Below, piece by piece: positions 22,260 to 35,127 of a DNA stretch of 64,000 nt. The notes below the pieces were generated by a model. The model did not search any database, was not told the origin of the DNA, and saw only the letters and a list, made by a program, of their open reading frames with translations. Position numbers and translations under genes: made by a program. Each line of letters starts with the position of its first letter. Positions within the stretch are counted from its first letter, which is position 1. The DNA is from Cinnamomum chago. Taxonomy: Eukaryota; Streptophyta; Magnoliopsida; Laurales; Lauraceae. The stretch lies in contig CP142453.1 of the NCBI GenBank assembly GCA_038049695.1, forward strand, positions 35,191,501 through 35,255,500. The letters run 5' to 3'.

Positions 22260-24200
22260 TGTTGTAAGTCCGTGATCCGAACCCTAGAGGGGGGGTGAAT
22301 AGGGTGAGCTACAACTTTGTGACCAGGGTGAATAGGGTGAGCTACAAATTAGTGACCAATAATGCCCAATTTTAACTTCTTTAATTCAGTTAGTCACAAG
22401 TGATGATATAGAACTAAAATGCGGAAGCTCACAAAAATAATCATCACAAAGCATTCACCATCACACAATGATTTATAGTGGTTCGGCCTCAATGCCTACA
22501 TCCACTACCGGCTTGTGATCCAACACCCCACCGGATTTCCACTATTTATGATTTTCAATAGGCTAAGCAATAACATTTACAATATGCTTTCCAAGGCTAA
22601 GCAATAACCTTTAACAATGATGTTTTTCAAGGCTTAACATCAACCTATTACATTATGCTTTTCTTAGGCTAAGCAATAACTTCTTCAACCAAAAGGTTGG
22701 TTATCTCTCTCTAAGTTGTGTCTAGAATACACTTGATGGAGATACAATTTAAGCTCAATTACAATGCCTCTTGATTAGGCGCATATGAAAGTGAAAATCT
22801 AATTCACATACACACACTATGAATGCAAAGATGAATGCACAATGTGTATGTATGATGTCCTCAATCAATTTGAAAAATAAAGCTCATAAATGTATGCCAA
22901 AGGCTTTTAAAAGTTTTAGTTCATAAAAACATTTATGATTGAGGAAAGAATGCTAATCACATGTTAAAAATAACTTCTAAAAGATATACCTATGTATTCT
23001 AAACAAGTTGTGAAATTCGAAGAACAAAACAGGTGATGCATAAGAGTTTCAATCAAATTAACAATATAGCTCATTATATGTATGCTAAAAGCATTTGAAA
23101 GTGTAGAGCACAAATATAGATTTGATTGAAGTGAATGAACAAATCACATGTTATCTAAAAACCAACTTGAAAAAGATGTATATCAATGCTAAGCAAGTTG
23201 TGTGAAACTTTAAAACAAAATATATGTGATTTGTGAAGTTGTTGAATCCAAAACATAAGATAGATTTGAAAGTGATTTTCTTATGATGAAAAACAACAAC
23301 CAAAGATTCAACCAAGTATAGGAATCATGTTACATATAATTTCAAAGATGTTTTCATTAACATGATTTACTTAGATATACCCATTTGAGAACTACTTGGT
23401 TTGAATCAAGGTGATGCATCCAAAACAATAAATCAATTTAAAACATATACATGTTAAGGACACAACAAATCATAGTTAACATGCTTAAAAAGATTTACTA
23501 ATAATTTAAGCAAAGCATGAAAACATATGAAAAGGAAAACTAAGCTTACATAAAAGATTTACTTATGATTCCAAGCTTTTGCTTCCCTTTTTGACCAACT
23601 AGCCTCCCTTAGCCCATTCCCCTTTGTTTGACCTCAAAACACCTCAAGGAGTATCCTTTGGATCCTCAAATTTGGCTAAGGAATGAACTTTAATTTATAG
23701 AAAATGTTGTCCAACTGCTAGGTTGTCGTCGACCGACATTTGGGGTTCGGTCGACCGAACTCAACGGTCATAAAATGGCTAGTTTTGACCATTCTGGAAT
23801 TGGAACCGACACCTGACCGGCAGCTGATCGAACTTTTCCTGATTTTATAAAGACTAGAAAAATGATTTTAAAAAGGGAAACTTGGTCTTGGAGGTCTAGA
23901 CCATCGAAACAAGTCTGGAAACATGTTTTAAATCATTCTAGGAGTTTTAAAAACATGAAACCAAAAATGCCTAAGATGATTTGAGACTTTTAAAACCATA
24001 GGCAAGCTTGATTCGAAAATCTTCTTTTGAAAACTAAATGCATCCAAGTTTAAAATCAAAACAAGCATAAATCAATATTTCTACAAGTCTAAAAAATAAT
24101 GCATGTGTAAATCAAGATTTCAAGTTTTCCAACGTCAATGTATGTGTGAAAATTCGAATGATGCTAAAATGATAATGCATCCATCAAATTACAATAACAC
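22260..24200 (-). repeat. Copia (Sirevirus-like) LTR, minus orientation
   Basis: The minus strand ends ...CACCCCCCCTCTAGGGTTCG, then ACTTACAACA at 22260. The CACCCCCCCTCTAG motif is typical just before the 3' end of such LTRs. A TATA-like CTATAAATTAAAG lies on the minus strand near 23695. No primer-binding site follows at 22259, so this is a solo LTR or a 3' LTR. A 35-bp tandem repeat (22288-22360) and about 188-bp imperfect repeats (from 22861 and 23049) lie inside. The right border is approximate. Confidence 0.5.
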
Positions 24201-25740
24201 AAAATCCCTAACTAATGTTAGTCCTTCAATGGAGCAAGTTGGACAGCTACGTTTGTCCCATGGATGTGAAGCTTAGTTTGAAATAACCAATAGATAGGAC
24301 CTACAGGCGAAAAAAAAAATGATAAAGATTCCCACATTGAAATATGCATTTTGATAGGTCTCATTGTTCGCACTAAGATTCCCACATTGAAATATGGGAT
24401 TTTCATATGAAAAGTCTTCCAAGCTCTTCTCATATTGGAAAATTCCATCTTTGGTAAGTTTATAGAATATTTTTGTATGAGAAAATGATAAGACTTCTTA
24501 AAACGGGAGAACTACCCCACCCATATGGGAAAAATGAAATGTGATATGTACAATTTCAGGTTTCTAATATGAAAGTTCTTCATAAAGTCTTTCAAAATAA
24601 TAAAATGCTAATGCAAAGAACTTCTATGTCTTCTTTCCAAAGGAAGTGTTCCTTCCTCAATTTCCACTTCTCGAAAGTTTTGGGATCTCATAGCCTGAAA
24701 TATCTTGTATCTTCTCATGCATGTACAAGGTTTTTCGAGTTGTTATTTTCTTTTTTTAAAGTTTCGTCATGCAGGCTATACTTTTCCCTTTCTCTGTCCA
24801 TTGTATCCCATCAAATTGTGAGTTTAACGTACAGTCGTATCCCATCAAATTGTAAGTTTAACGTACAATCTTATTTAATTATATTGTAAATATTAGCTAT
24901 ATAAGAGATTGATGCTGGACAAATAAAGGGAAAAGGCATGCATGAAAAATTCTTAAACAATGGAATAAAAACTTGGAATGTCTTTTACATGCATGAGAAG
25001 CTATAAGATGTCTTTTGGAAGATATTTCATGCTGATGGTTATTGAGGAAGAATAAATATCTTGGAGAAGAAGATGTAGCCCTTAAGGTCTGTGGCGCACC
25101 TAGGATTTTTATTTGGGTGGGGCGGATGAGGGTTAATTAAAAAAGTCAAAATCAACACCAATCAGCAATAATCTCCACTTTGCATTATTTAAATACATGA
25201 TTTAAAAAAAATAAGCGTAAAGAACTCATATGATCATATTACTAACACTCAATTCTACATAATCTTTTTAACTACAATAGCAGTTTTCTCAAGAAAGTCT
25301 TTTATTCAAATTAGTAAGATAAGAATTAAATTAGCAACTACACTACAATAATAATAAAGAAACTATAGAGAACTCCAAAGAAGTAAAATCATTATCATAC
25401 AAGAATAATACCTCTTTGTTTCCTTAAGGTCCAAAGAATTCCTCTATCATAAATATCATATCGTGATTCAAGAAAAAATAAATTCAAGAAAATCTAATAA
25501 GAAAGTAAAAGGAAAGTACCTAAAACTCAAGACTCAACATATAAATCAAATAAAATCAAAGGCAGGATGTTTTAGGGAAAATTGGAGTATTGGGTCATTG
25601 TCATTAAGGAAAAGAATAGTAAAATATAAATTACAAAAAAGCAAAAATGCCAAAATTCAAAAGCACAAAAAAATGCCAAGATTCAAACGCACAAATCCAA
25701 ACAGGTTTGTAGTGGGTGGAGAACAACTGAAATAAGCGTT
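24201..25740. other. Intergenic; one TIR-like left end near 25090
   Basis: The phrase ATTCCCACATTGAAATAT occurs twice (24329 and 24380). TGTGGCGCACCTAGGATTTT at about 25091 resembles the left end of the element at 5517, but no right end was found. No gene seen; the 25463-25735 frame is low-complexity Lys/Asn-rich. Confidence 0.45.
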
Positions 25741-26335
25741 TGCAAGAATGGCTACTAGTTCCAACAAACTAATGCAGCGGATGTAACCAAATAAACAAGA
25801 TAGAACTAGCTAAACAATCTACCAATCACACACAACAAGAAGGCAAATACGATATTTAGAATGGGAATCCTATATAGGGAGGAAAAACTACGATCCAGAA
25901 ATCAAGAACTATCGAACAGTTATAAGATATACGCACAGCTCCTTTACTTAAGTCAGTACTTTGACCTAAGGACTGCAGTTGTTCTTACACAACTTTCTGC
26001 TACCATGACTTCCTCACCATGCACCATTCCCTTTATTTGATCTCTCGTACCTTGTCAACCAAGATAAACTATGTTCTACAAGAGAGTAGAAGCAATAAAC
26101 CTTCTAGAGCAGATCTTCAGCAATACAACTACATTCCATCGATCGGGTCAACATGTTCGATCGATCGGGCCTTGTGGATGGTGTCTTCTGAATTTCTTTT
26201 GTTTTCTTCTTTTCTTCACTTCCGCTCTTTCGGCAATACAACTACATTCCATTCTAAAATAAACTAGAAAATACAATTCAATGTACCTAGAGTTTTGTTC
26301 AACCCATGAATTAGCCAACACAAGAAATCCTAACA
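25741..26335 (-). repeat. Copia-type LTR, same family as 15023-15935
   Basis: On the minus strand it begins TGTTAGGATTTCTTGTGTTG, followed by GCTAATTCATGGGTTGAAC, close to the start of the LTR ending at 15935. The left border at TGCAAGAATGG is a guess. No internal retrotransposon domains flank it, so it is likely solo. Confidence 0.45.
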
Positions 26336-26944
26336 ACAACGTAAAAAAGTACTCTGATTAGATGATCAAAATCATTTTAGTTTAGCTATGGGTTTAGGGT
26401 ATGTTTGTTTGCATGCAACTAAGAAATGTATTCTTAAAATGGGGTTTTTCTTGTACAACCATTATCATTATTGGTCGTCGATTTTAGCACCTAGTGATCA
26501 AAGTAGATATTTTCTCAAAAGTTCTTCATACTATATTTTTGCAATATTACAAAACTTTTATTGAATTATATAATATCGCATAAAACTACACCTTTTTCTT
26601 TCCATTTCAATGCTCATTTCTAATAATTGAATAAAGTTTCGTGATATTGCAAAAATGGAGTAGCATGGAGAACACCTAGGGAAATATCTCGAATTTGGTC
26701 ATTAGCTGCATAAAGCAACAGCAAATGGTGACCATACAAGAAAACTTTCTTCATAAAATGAATAAAATTGAAGTAACAAAGGTGAATATCAATAATTGAC
26801 CATCAAATAATCTTCTCTCTAATGATTTAATTAAAAGTAGTTGAAGAGAGATGGAGGATGAATACACAACCATGTCCCTACTAACACAAATCCAATTAAA
26901 GAAGGGTTGGATCTACATTCTGATACCATAATAAAGCAGCATTG

Positions 26945-26986
<42 letters not shown>

Positions 26987-27061
26987 CAACTCTCTCTTTT
27001 CACGTTGAATGTCTAGGAGCTACTAAAAGAATATCTCCCGCATGATCTTACCTTTTTTTTA
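26336..27061. other. Intergenic with (GA)n microsatellite
   Basis: Holds (GA)n at 26947-26984. The minus-strand TATGGTATCAGAATGTAGAT at about 26914-26933 resembles an initiator-Met primer-binding site and may mark another eroded LTR element. No gene. Confidence 0.5.
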
Positions 27062-27480
27062 TTGAGATCCACCATATATATGACTCACTTATCCAACCCA
27101 TTCTTTCTCTTCATAGGCAAGGGACCCATCACATCCAACTCCTCCACCATTCTACGGAACTCACTATTCACATGTTTCACCAATGGGTCCCATAGGTGGA
27201 TATATAGATTAGTTGCATCGGTATCATGTGGATTAGCTATTGTTTAAAACGACCCATTATCATTACTCTATTCATGTGAACCCACAATAATTATATTATT
27301 TATGTGGGCTCACCTTTAAGATTTGATTTGATTATCAGTCAAAGGACATTTTGGTAATTCAAAAGTCATTTTCTCATATGTTATTAATCAAGTATACTTA
27401 AAAAGTTTAAATATAAATAATTAACTAAAAACACAAGTAATTTAAGTTGGGAAACTTGTAGATTAATTTACAAATATTTG
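27062..27480. repeat. 420-bp direct duplication, copy 1
   Basis: Collinear with 28707-29130 and beyond: CATCACATCCAACTC, AGATTTGATTTGATT and similar phrases occur in order in both. Non-coding. Confidence 0.7.
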
Positions 27481-27670
27481 CTCATATATTGTTGAAGCAC
27501 TACATATGGGTTTCATTTTAATTAATTATGTCATATATAATACAAACTTAATTATATTCTTATAATTACACAAATGGGTTTATAGTTCGACCAAGTAATA
27601 TAATCTTTAATAATCAATACTTAATTTGAATATTAAGTTTAATTTATTACTAAATTTATGTCAGACGTAA

Positions 27671-27697
27671 TCCGTGCATCGCATAGGCTTGTTCTAG
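27671..27697 (+). mobile_element. Helitron-like 3' terminus
   Basis: CCGTGCATCGCATAGG forms an imperfect hairpin, followed by CTTGTT and CTAG, then T. Same layout as 8610-8640. The start of the element was not identified. Confidence 0.4.
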
Positions 27698-28110
27698 TTC
27701 TAATACCCTAAAGCAAAAAGGCCAACTCTAGCAAAGTTTGCGAGTATAGTTAATATCACACAATCTTAAATGTGTCAAGGAATATTGGCCTCTTGCTGGG
27801 GAAATATGTGAGCCTTTGAATGAAAGATTCTACGGTCTTGCCCTTTGGGCATCCTACTATATCTAGCATATTGTTCTGAAGTCCACTTGACAAAATATCA
27901 ATCCGACTTCTACATGGACCTCGCTCTAACTCATGCGCCCATCTAAATGATTACTACTGAATACGTATCGCATTCGCCAACGCATTATGTAGAATCAACT
28001 ACATCTAACACATCCACCCAACCAACTATATAAGTGAAATCTACCGGATAAAATAGCAAACCACTCATCATTCCGACCATCATGTTTTATTACTTGAACC
28101 TTACTTGCTC

Positions 28111-28287
28111 TTTTTTTTTTTTTTTTGCTGTCGGAGGGTTCCCAACCCTTTGGGCTGGACTAATCCCTCCGGGCCCAGAGGGAAGCCGGGTAAATCCCCT
28201 GTAGCCCTAGTGTGGTAGTGGAGTTTCGAACCCACAACCTCCGGGAGCAAACCGTGGTCCTAGGCCAACTAAGCTACCTCTTGGGGT
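28111..28287 (-). mobile_element. tRNA-derived SINE with 17-bp target duplication
   Basis: On the minus strand: CCCCAAGAGG, A box TAGCTTAGTTGG, B box GGGTTCGAAACTC, a body of about 100 bp, then poly-A. It is flanked by identical TTGAACCTTACTTGCTC at 28094-28110 and 28288-28304. The A and B boxes mark an internal RNA polymerase III promoter; retroposition would need LINE enzymes. Confidence 0.9.
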
Positions 28288-28318
28288 TTGAACCTTACTT
28301 GCTCTAACCTATGCATTT

Positions 28319-28432
28319 TTTTCTTTTTTTTTTTCTATCTGAGGGTTTCTAACCCGTCGGACTGGACTAATCCCTCCAGACTCAGAGGGAAGCCGGGTAA
28401 ACACCCCTATGACTCCAAAATGACAGCACTAG
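28319..28432 (-). mobile_element. 5'-truncated SINE of the same family
   Basis: Shares the 3' body (GGGAAGCCGGGTAAA, GGACTAATCCCTCC on the plus strand) and the poly-A end with the SINE at 28111-28287, but lacks the A/B-box part. It lies 15 bp beyond the target duplication of the full copy. Confidence 0.75.
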
Positions 28433-28706
28433 TGTACTCAACCTTCGATTCCTAAAAGGGAAAAACTACTGGATACATATCCTATATATATCCAGCACAT
28501 CTAACTAGGACCTGTTGGATCTCTGTTGGATTAAAGATCATACCCATCTAACATTATCAACATGGGACCCAGTAGATTAAATATTGAATAGCAACTTGTT
28601 GTATGGAACAAGTAGATGAAGGATACAACCATCCACCCATTTACCCCCCATCTATCGAGGACGCGCTCGATTCACATACTGTGCATCTGACCTTAACCTA
28701 GACAAG

Positions 28707-28879
28707 ATCCACTATAAACTCCTGCTTACCCAACCCACCTTATGTTGGGACCTATCACATCCAACTCATCCACCATTATGTAGGACCCGCTATTCGTATA
28801 TTTTAAGGAGGGTCTCATAGGCAAATAGATTGATTGGATAGAATGGGCATTCACTGGGTCCACTGTCATTTAACAAGTT

Positions 28880-28918
<39 letters not shown>

Positions 28919-29430
28919 CACTATTTACATGATCCCATGATGATAGTATTATTTAGGTCGGCCCACCTTGAGACTTGATTTGACTTTTCAATTAGAAGAC
29001 ATTTTGCTAATTCAGGAGCATTTTACAAGTAGGATGCATAGAGTCCACATGTCACCATCTAACTACCTATATTTTAAAAACTCTAACTTAAGTTAAAACT
29101 TAATAAACATATAAGTAGGTTGAGTTGGAAGCAGTAGTGGACCCAGGTAAAAGGGTCCTGGGGCTGAAGCCTCCACCCTATTTGAAAGATTTCAAAGAGC
29201 CCCCTGTAAATTTCGATAATTAATGTGTCTTTTTTTTTACCCCTTCCCACAATATTTCTTTTACATTAAGCCCACCCAAGTTAAATTTTTTGGATCCGCC
29301 CTTGGTTAGAAGAATCTAAAATTAGTTTACAACTCTCTCTCTCTCCCTCTCTCCCCGTAAAATCCTCGCGTGTATTGTTGAAGTGCTTCACATAGAATTT
29401 TATATATAAATGGTTTTATCATTCACTCAA
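28707..29430. repeat. 420-bp direct duplication, copy 2 (interrupted)
   Basis: Counterpart of 27062-27520, interrupted by an (AT)n expansion (28887-28916) and by the MITE at 29132-29304. Homology resumes after the MITE (AGTTTACAA, ATTGTTGAAG). Confidence 0.65.
29132..29304. mobile_element. 173-bp MITE with 8-bp target duplication
   Basis: The left end CAGTAGTGGACCCAGG pairs with the right end reverse complement CAAGGGCGGATCCAAA. Flanks are GTTGGAAG (29124-29131) and GTTAGAAG (29305-29312), one mismatch. The matching place in duplication copy 1 lacks the insert, which confirms the borders. The 8-bp duplication suggests hAT. Confidence 0.75.
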
Positions 29431-31437
29431 TTAATGTGTTTTTTGAATTGTTAGTGAGCTGGTTAAGAACATGTGAATTGTGTGTGGTTGTGTGAGTTTG
29501 AAAACCTTGTAAAGCAATAATAATAATTTTGATACGGATTTTATTTTGTTAACTTTATATGCTCCATCTTATATTTTTCATCCCTCACCTTATCAACAAT
29601 TCTTGGTTGAAAACTATTATATCAGAAATTCTTAAGAACTTTATTACATGCAACATGGCCCTAGTATTGTCACCAGTTAATTTCTGCTGTCCAGTTAGGA
29701 TCAACCATCAGATATCCATTGATGGCTCCTAGTGCTGTTTTGTCGTCTAATCAAGACTCAAGACTCCAATACAGAGTAGTCATCAATTGGCATCGAGACT
29801 GAGTAATCCAGTGCAACTTGACCAAGTAATTGCAGGATGCAAACTTGGACCTCGATTATTGGTCTGAGTGAATGCAGTCTGAGTCAGATTGACTCGCTGA
29901 GTCATGCTGAGTCACGGGGAGTTGTATCTGCTTTTTACACGATGATAGCAGCTTATTCCTTTCTGTATCTTTACAAACTGCACATGACCTCAGCTATCCT
30001 AAATTGTAAAAATACAAAACACAAAGTAACCGAAAGGTAGCTAGAATGGAAGAAAGGTATCAGTTTGCATAGGAACACCAATTCCATGTGGATCTTTTCA
30101 TGAAAGAAGCAATGCCCAGTCACTTTCCATCCATATGTCTACTTATTTCGCATTCAAACATGACATGAAAATCCCATCTTCCAAATGGCCACGCCCATCA
30201 ACTTTTACAGTCTTAGCCTTCCACGACGCTCGGCTCACACAAGTTGTACAGTTTGCTTGGCTTTTCTACTTTATCAAGTGAGCCCACTGTCAGTGACCTA
30301 GCACTTTAAAGTGATGTGCCCATTTTGGGCCCTTGGAATACGTGTCCAAACACTGCTAGTACTGTGTGTATGATTTGTAGTCATTCAATGTTGGAATATT
30401 TACAATCAACCTGTTTGACAATTACAAAGGACTAGCTACCTATCTTTTCTGCTCTTACAAATAACAACCTCCAACCACCTTGGTTGATGGTTAAGAGTCG
30501 ATTTTCGACTGATTGATTAAGTCTAATGTGAATGTATTTAGATGAAATTTAGGTATATATCCAAGTCAAGTTGTATATGGGGGCATGCATTTTCATACTT
30601 AGAGACATAATGCTGACCGTCATTGCCTATTAAGGTGCTTTATATATATTGTTAGTATTATTTGTAAAATTAGAAAACACTTTGTTGTTTTTGGAAACGA
30701 ACATAGGTATCCCATCAATATTTGGCATTTCTTTTCTTCATTTTTTATTTTTGGCAAATAGTTGAAAAATTGGGAATCTCTTGGGTAGGTTGATATTTAA
30801 TCCATCATCCTTGTATGCATAATAAACCCCATCATAACAGCAGTTTGGATCAATGAACAAGGCCCCAACATTTCAATTTGAAAAGCGTCAATAACCAGCT
30901 ATATATAATATTATACAAAAGAATTTAAATATGACGGCCTACCTTTTTCCAGTATTTACAAACAGCTGCCCCTTTGTAGGTTTTAATACATAACTCACTC
31001 AACTCTTCAAACAATTTCATCCAATTGTCTTGACCAATGGTCAAACCAATTTGTCAGTTACATAGGCTCAACTCCACCAATAGTTTTCAAGGAAAATAAA
31101 AATACCTTACCTCAAACTACTTTGTTGCAAAGTTGTCATATTAGTTTATTTTCTAGGTAGGCTTGACTAAGGTTAAATTGTGAATGCAAGTCCATCTAAG
31201 AGTAGGGAGAGGAATTTATTCATCTTTAGAGCACCAATCCAAGTGGCCGATGGATATTATCAGGGGAGCATAGGTGATTACATGTAAAATATTAAAAGAG
31301 AGGTGACTATTTACAATAGTAAAATAAAGACAGTAGTAATATATAAGCTTCCCTATAATATATAGTTATACCTACCAAGTTTTGGGTATGGCATCAGCAT
31401 AGGTCCCCAAAACCAACCAACCATCTAAAAGCTATTG
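29431..31437. other. No recognisable feature
   Basis: About 2 kb of AT-rich intergenic sequence. Small frames (for example 29837-30040) show no domain. Confidence 0.6.
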
Positions 31438-31445
31438 CATCAAAG

Positions 31446-33097
31446 TAGAGATGTCAAATGGGATGGGCCGGGCCGAGCTAGTCAACGGGCCACGGCCAAC
31501 TGGGCCCGGGCCCGCCAGGCCTGCCTGGCACATGGGCTACCCTCTGTGGCCCGCCAGGATGGGCCCGCCTGGCCCCCCCAAAAGTGATTTTTTAAAAAAA
31601 AATTGTCCATTTTATCTCCCCCAAACAGCCATAAAACGATCATATAAGGGGTATTTTGTGTCCTTTTCAATTTTACAAAGTCTATAATACTCTAACCCTC
31701 CTATTCTTTTTTTAAATTTATTAGTGTTATTTATACTATTCTAAGTCTCTAACCCTCGAATATTTATTAGTGTTATTAGTGTCACCGGCCCTGAATTAGA
31801 GTCCAGCATGTCCATCATATTACTTGGAAAAGTAGTCAATAAAGGAAAATTGTGTCCTTGGGTCATGTCAAAGATTATAAATTATAATATGCTCCAGTTT
31901 TGAGAGTTCTTGTTGGGAGGTTAATGAATTTCTCAAAGAGTGGTTTTCACTTGGTTTCACATATGGTCAAATACAATATAACATTTTGAGAATTGAAATA
32001 TGAAGAATTGTATAAGCTAAGCTAAAAGCAACATGTATATATGGCTGTTTTTATGAGTTCTCACCATCCAAACCAAAAAACCCAAAATAACAAGGGACAA
32101 ACAGGCATCACTGTTGTTAGGAATTTTCAACAAACAAAAGAAAATTCTCATTAGAAACTTCCCCAACAAATGGACCCTAAAGAATAATATATAGTTTAAA
32201 GATGATATAGGTGAGGATTGATGAGTGTGGGATGATTTTTCTTATGGGAGATGTGTCCTTTAAAGTTTCTTGATAATTTATTTTATGAGAGATCATGAAT
32301 TTTCAAGTGTGCTTTTAGAAATCTCAACTTGTCCTTTTATTCCAGAAAAACTTCTCTGTTTCATTGGTAAAATGCATTTCTTTATTATGGTTGTAGGTAA
32401 CAGTGTTTGCTTCTTGTATTTTTATTTTTTTTTTTGTTGAAGAAAGTTTCCCTCTTATCCGATGAATTCAACCCAATTTCTAAGAGCATATATATGAGGA
32501 TTTGTCTTGTGACAACTGACAAGTGCAGTTTTCCCACAATCTCCATGACAACTTCTTATGGAGAATTTTAGAGTAATATGTGATTTTGAGCTTGAAAAGA
32601 GGGAAGAACACCTATGATGCACGGATACTTCAAAATGGTGACACCCATGCGGTTGTACACAAGGTAATCCTATGGTGACAACCATTTGGTGACAAAATGG
32701 TGACACCCATGCGGTTACATACCAAATTGGTAATCTTATTTAGAAACCTTCAAGAAGTTAAGATCCAAATGGTTTTCTCTTCTCAGTGGAGTAGGTCGAG
32801 TTTGACCGAACCACTTAAATATCTTTGTCATTCTCTGTAATTGTGTATTCGTGTTCTATTTTTTTTAATACTGAAAAGAAAGAAAGAAAAAAAGAAAAAA
32901 AAAAAAACAGACCAGGCCCAGCAGGCCCGCCTGGCCCGGCCCACTCCAACCTGATCCATGGCGGGCCGTGCCGTGCCAGGGCTTTTCCTTGACGGGCCGT
33001 GCCGGCCCGGCCTGCTAGCTGGGGCGGGCCGTGCCAGCCCAGCCCGTGGCACGGGTGGGCCGAAGCTGGGGCCGGCACGGCCCGTTTGACATCTCTA
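31446..33097. mobile_element. Non-autonomous hAT element, 1652 bp
   Basis: Begins TAGAGATGTCAAATGGG and ends as the reverse complement of TAGAGATGTCAAACGGG. It is flanked by perfect 8-bp duplications CATCAAAG (31438-31445 and 33098-33105). The termini are very GC-rich with many GGGCCG/CGGGCC motifs, as in hAT subterminal regions; the middle is AT-rich and contains no transposase. Perfect flanks suggest a fairly recent insertion. Confidence 0.92.
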
Positions 33098-33339
33098 CAT
33101 CAAAGGCATGCCCCCAAAGCTTTTAAAGCTCATTTCTTTTTTCATTTGTCATTTTCCCTTTCGTTGCCGTTACAATAGTGTTATTGTACGTCCTGTCTTG
33201 GACGAACTAGTGAGAAATCTTTCACATGCTTTCTCCAGAAGGAGCAGAACTCATACAAACCTCTCGATCCCAAGTTATTGCCTAAAGAATCTAGGGACAT
33301 TTTCTGTACGGTCACCTACAGTGGGTCATGTCCCTCCTC

Positions 33340-33496
33340 TGTTACCAAAGTTCAACATATTACCAAGACGTTCTCCGTACAGCCCGTACCGCTGGACAGA
33401 CCACAAGCTGAGTCTTTTTTGCGATATCACAACATATATTGCGATACCGCAAATTAAGTTGCAATATCGCAACTTTTTTTAGTTGCGATATCGCAA
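33340..33496 (+). repeat. Left TIR core with four palindromes
   Basis: Inverted match to the right arm. It ends in four copies of a 14-bp near-palindrome, consensus TTGCGATATCGCAA, at 33419, 33439, 33459 and 33483 (spacing 20, 20, 24). Confidence 0.85.
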
Positions 33497-34651
33497 AAAA
33501 AAAAAAAAAAGTTAACGAATGCATTTCTATTTATAATTACTTTTCGTTTCGTTGCTTTCGTCAATCTCTGGCTTAGGTTATTTCTCTGCTCTTTATAAGC
33601 GTTGCTTCTGCCACGATTTCTTTTGCATGTCAACCTTAGGCCATTATCATAAATAACAATTGAATCTCCTGCCACATTTTTGTCTTAGGTATTTATTCCA
33701 TGTTTCCCACCTTATATGTATCTCCCTCTTATTTATTGTATTATTTTTTTCTTCTTTTGTGTCTTTTGAAAAAAAAAGTTAGAATACAAGGAATCCCACT
33801 TGTAGAAACATTTAAAATATTTTGTGTAAATATTAATAGTGACCTTAGGTTGGACTTGTGGTGCCTCATTTTTTTTATAAACGTCCTGTTGTTAATATAT
33901 TAAAAAAATCCCCTTGTTCTCAACATGAATTACCAACAACTGGATTTGGCCTGGACATCTAGTTGCAAAAAACAATGAGGCATGTCTTGTTCATCCTGTC
34001 CTATGCAAATTCTGTATAAATGTCCACATATTCTTTTAGCATTTGCCTGTTATTGTGGCATTACAGACATCATTTTGATCATTATCTTAAACTGCTAATG
34101 ATTTTTTTTAATGCTATATATAAGTAAATGGTTTAGATTCTTTAGTAGTTATCAACAAATGGTGATATTCATTAGATGAACGGTCTTGATTGATTTCACA
34201 ATTATTTTATTTAAATGGGTGTTTTATGGTGTGTGTATATATATACTTTTGCTAAATGTAGAAAATTAGTACCAATGAGATGTAAAATAAATTTGCTAAA
34301 ATATCTAGTGTAGAATTGATTAAGATAATGCATTTTTTTTAACGGACAATGCATTGTTATTTGTTTGTTAATGTTATAGAAATATGTAGCTTCATGATAT
34401 CCTAAATGTCAATGCTTAGATTTTAACTCTTTTAATTTTCCATGTATGCATATAGTAGTTTTTTATTTTACATATAACAAACTTCAAATCTTAGTAATTC
34501 CAAACATTCATCTTATTTACTAAAAAAATACTTATTCCGATATTTATTTTCAGACGTCAAATCTTCATGGATTATATGGATGTTTGTGGGTAACTTCAAA
34601 AATATTCAAAAGTAAATCTTATTATTCGAAATTTGTGTTTTACTTCGTAGG

Positions 34652-35086
34652 ATGGATAATACCGAGATATGTATAATATGCCATTATAATGGTATATTAG
34701 ACGTAAGCAATCCACTGCCAGTCTACGTTGGTGGTGAGCAGAAGGTAATATGGGTTGATGTCAATATAACTTTCAATCAACTACTCGGAAAGATAAACGA
34801 AGAAACTGGTTGGGAGCTTCATGATGAGCATATAAATATGCAATATCAGTTTCATAATGGCCGAAGCTTCACGTCCATAACCATAAGAAGTGATGATGAT
34901 CTCCATTGGATGTTTAGATTATTCCAAAATGGAAGTCAAGCTATATTTATGTATTTGCATTCAAATAGTGAAGCAAGTGCAAGTCGACAACCATCACATC
35001 TAAGGTCTACATACGCTCGGCCTAACAGCCCGCGAGGGAATAGACCGTCATTTAATTTGAACAGGTGCCACCACAACCCATCATAA
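34652..35086 (+). pseudogene. MuDR-type transposon protein, N-terminal fragment
   Basis: 144-codon frame from ATG to stop. The first 110 residues match in style the PB1-like N-terminal region common in plant MULE proteins: ICHYNG near the start, YVGGEQKVIWVDV, a WELHDEHINMQYQFHNGRSF segment, and DDLHWMFRLFQNGSQAIFMY. Beyond residue 112 the sequence is Ser/Pro/Arg-rich and ends early. The DDE catalytic core and SWIM zinc finger of a MuDR transposase are absent. It may be the first exon of a longer gene or a truncated leftover; I favour the latter because nothing transposase-like follows. Confidence 0.65.
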
Positions 35087-35127
35087 CAAATGTAGTAACT
35101 GCTGATCTGTTTAATATCTTATTTTAG

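Noticed and set aside
28200-28290. A and B boxes suggesting a tRNA gene
   Set aside because: No cloverleaf can be completed; the unit has a poly-A end and a 17-bp target duplication, so it is a SINE.
31451-31687. Gly/Pro/Arg-rich frame at the left end of the hAT element
   Set aside because: Produced by GC-rich subterminal repeats; similar frames occur on both strands and at the other end (32815-33078).
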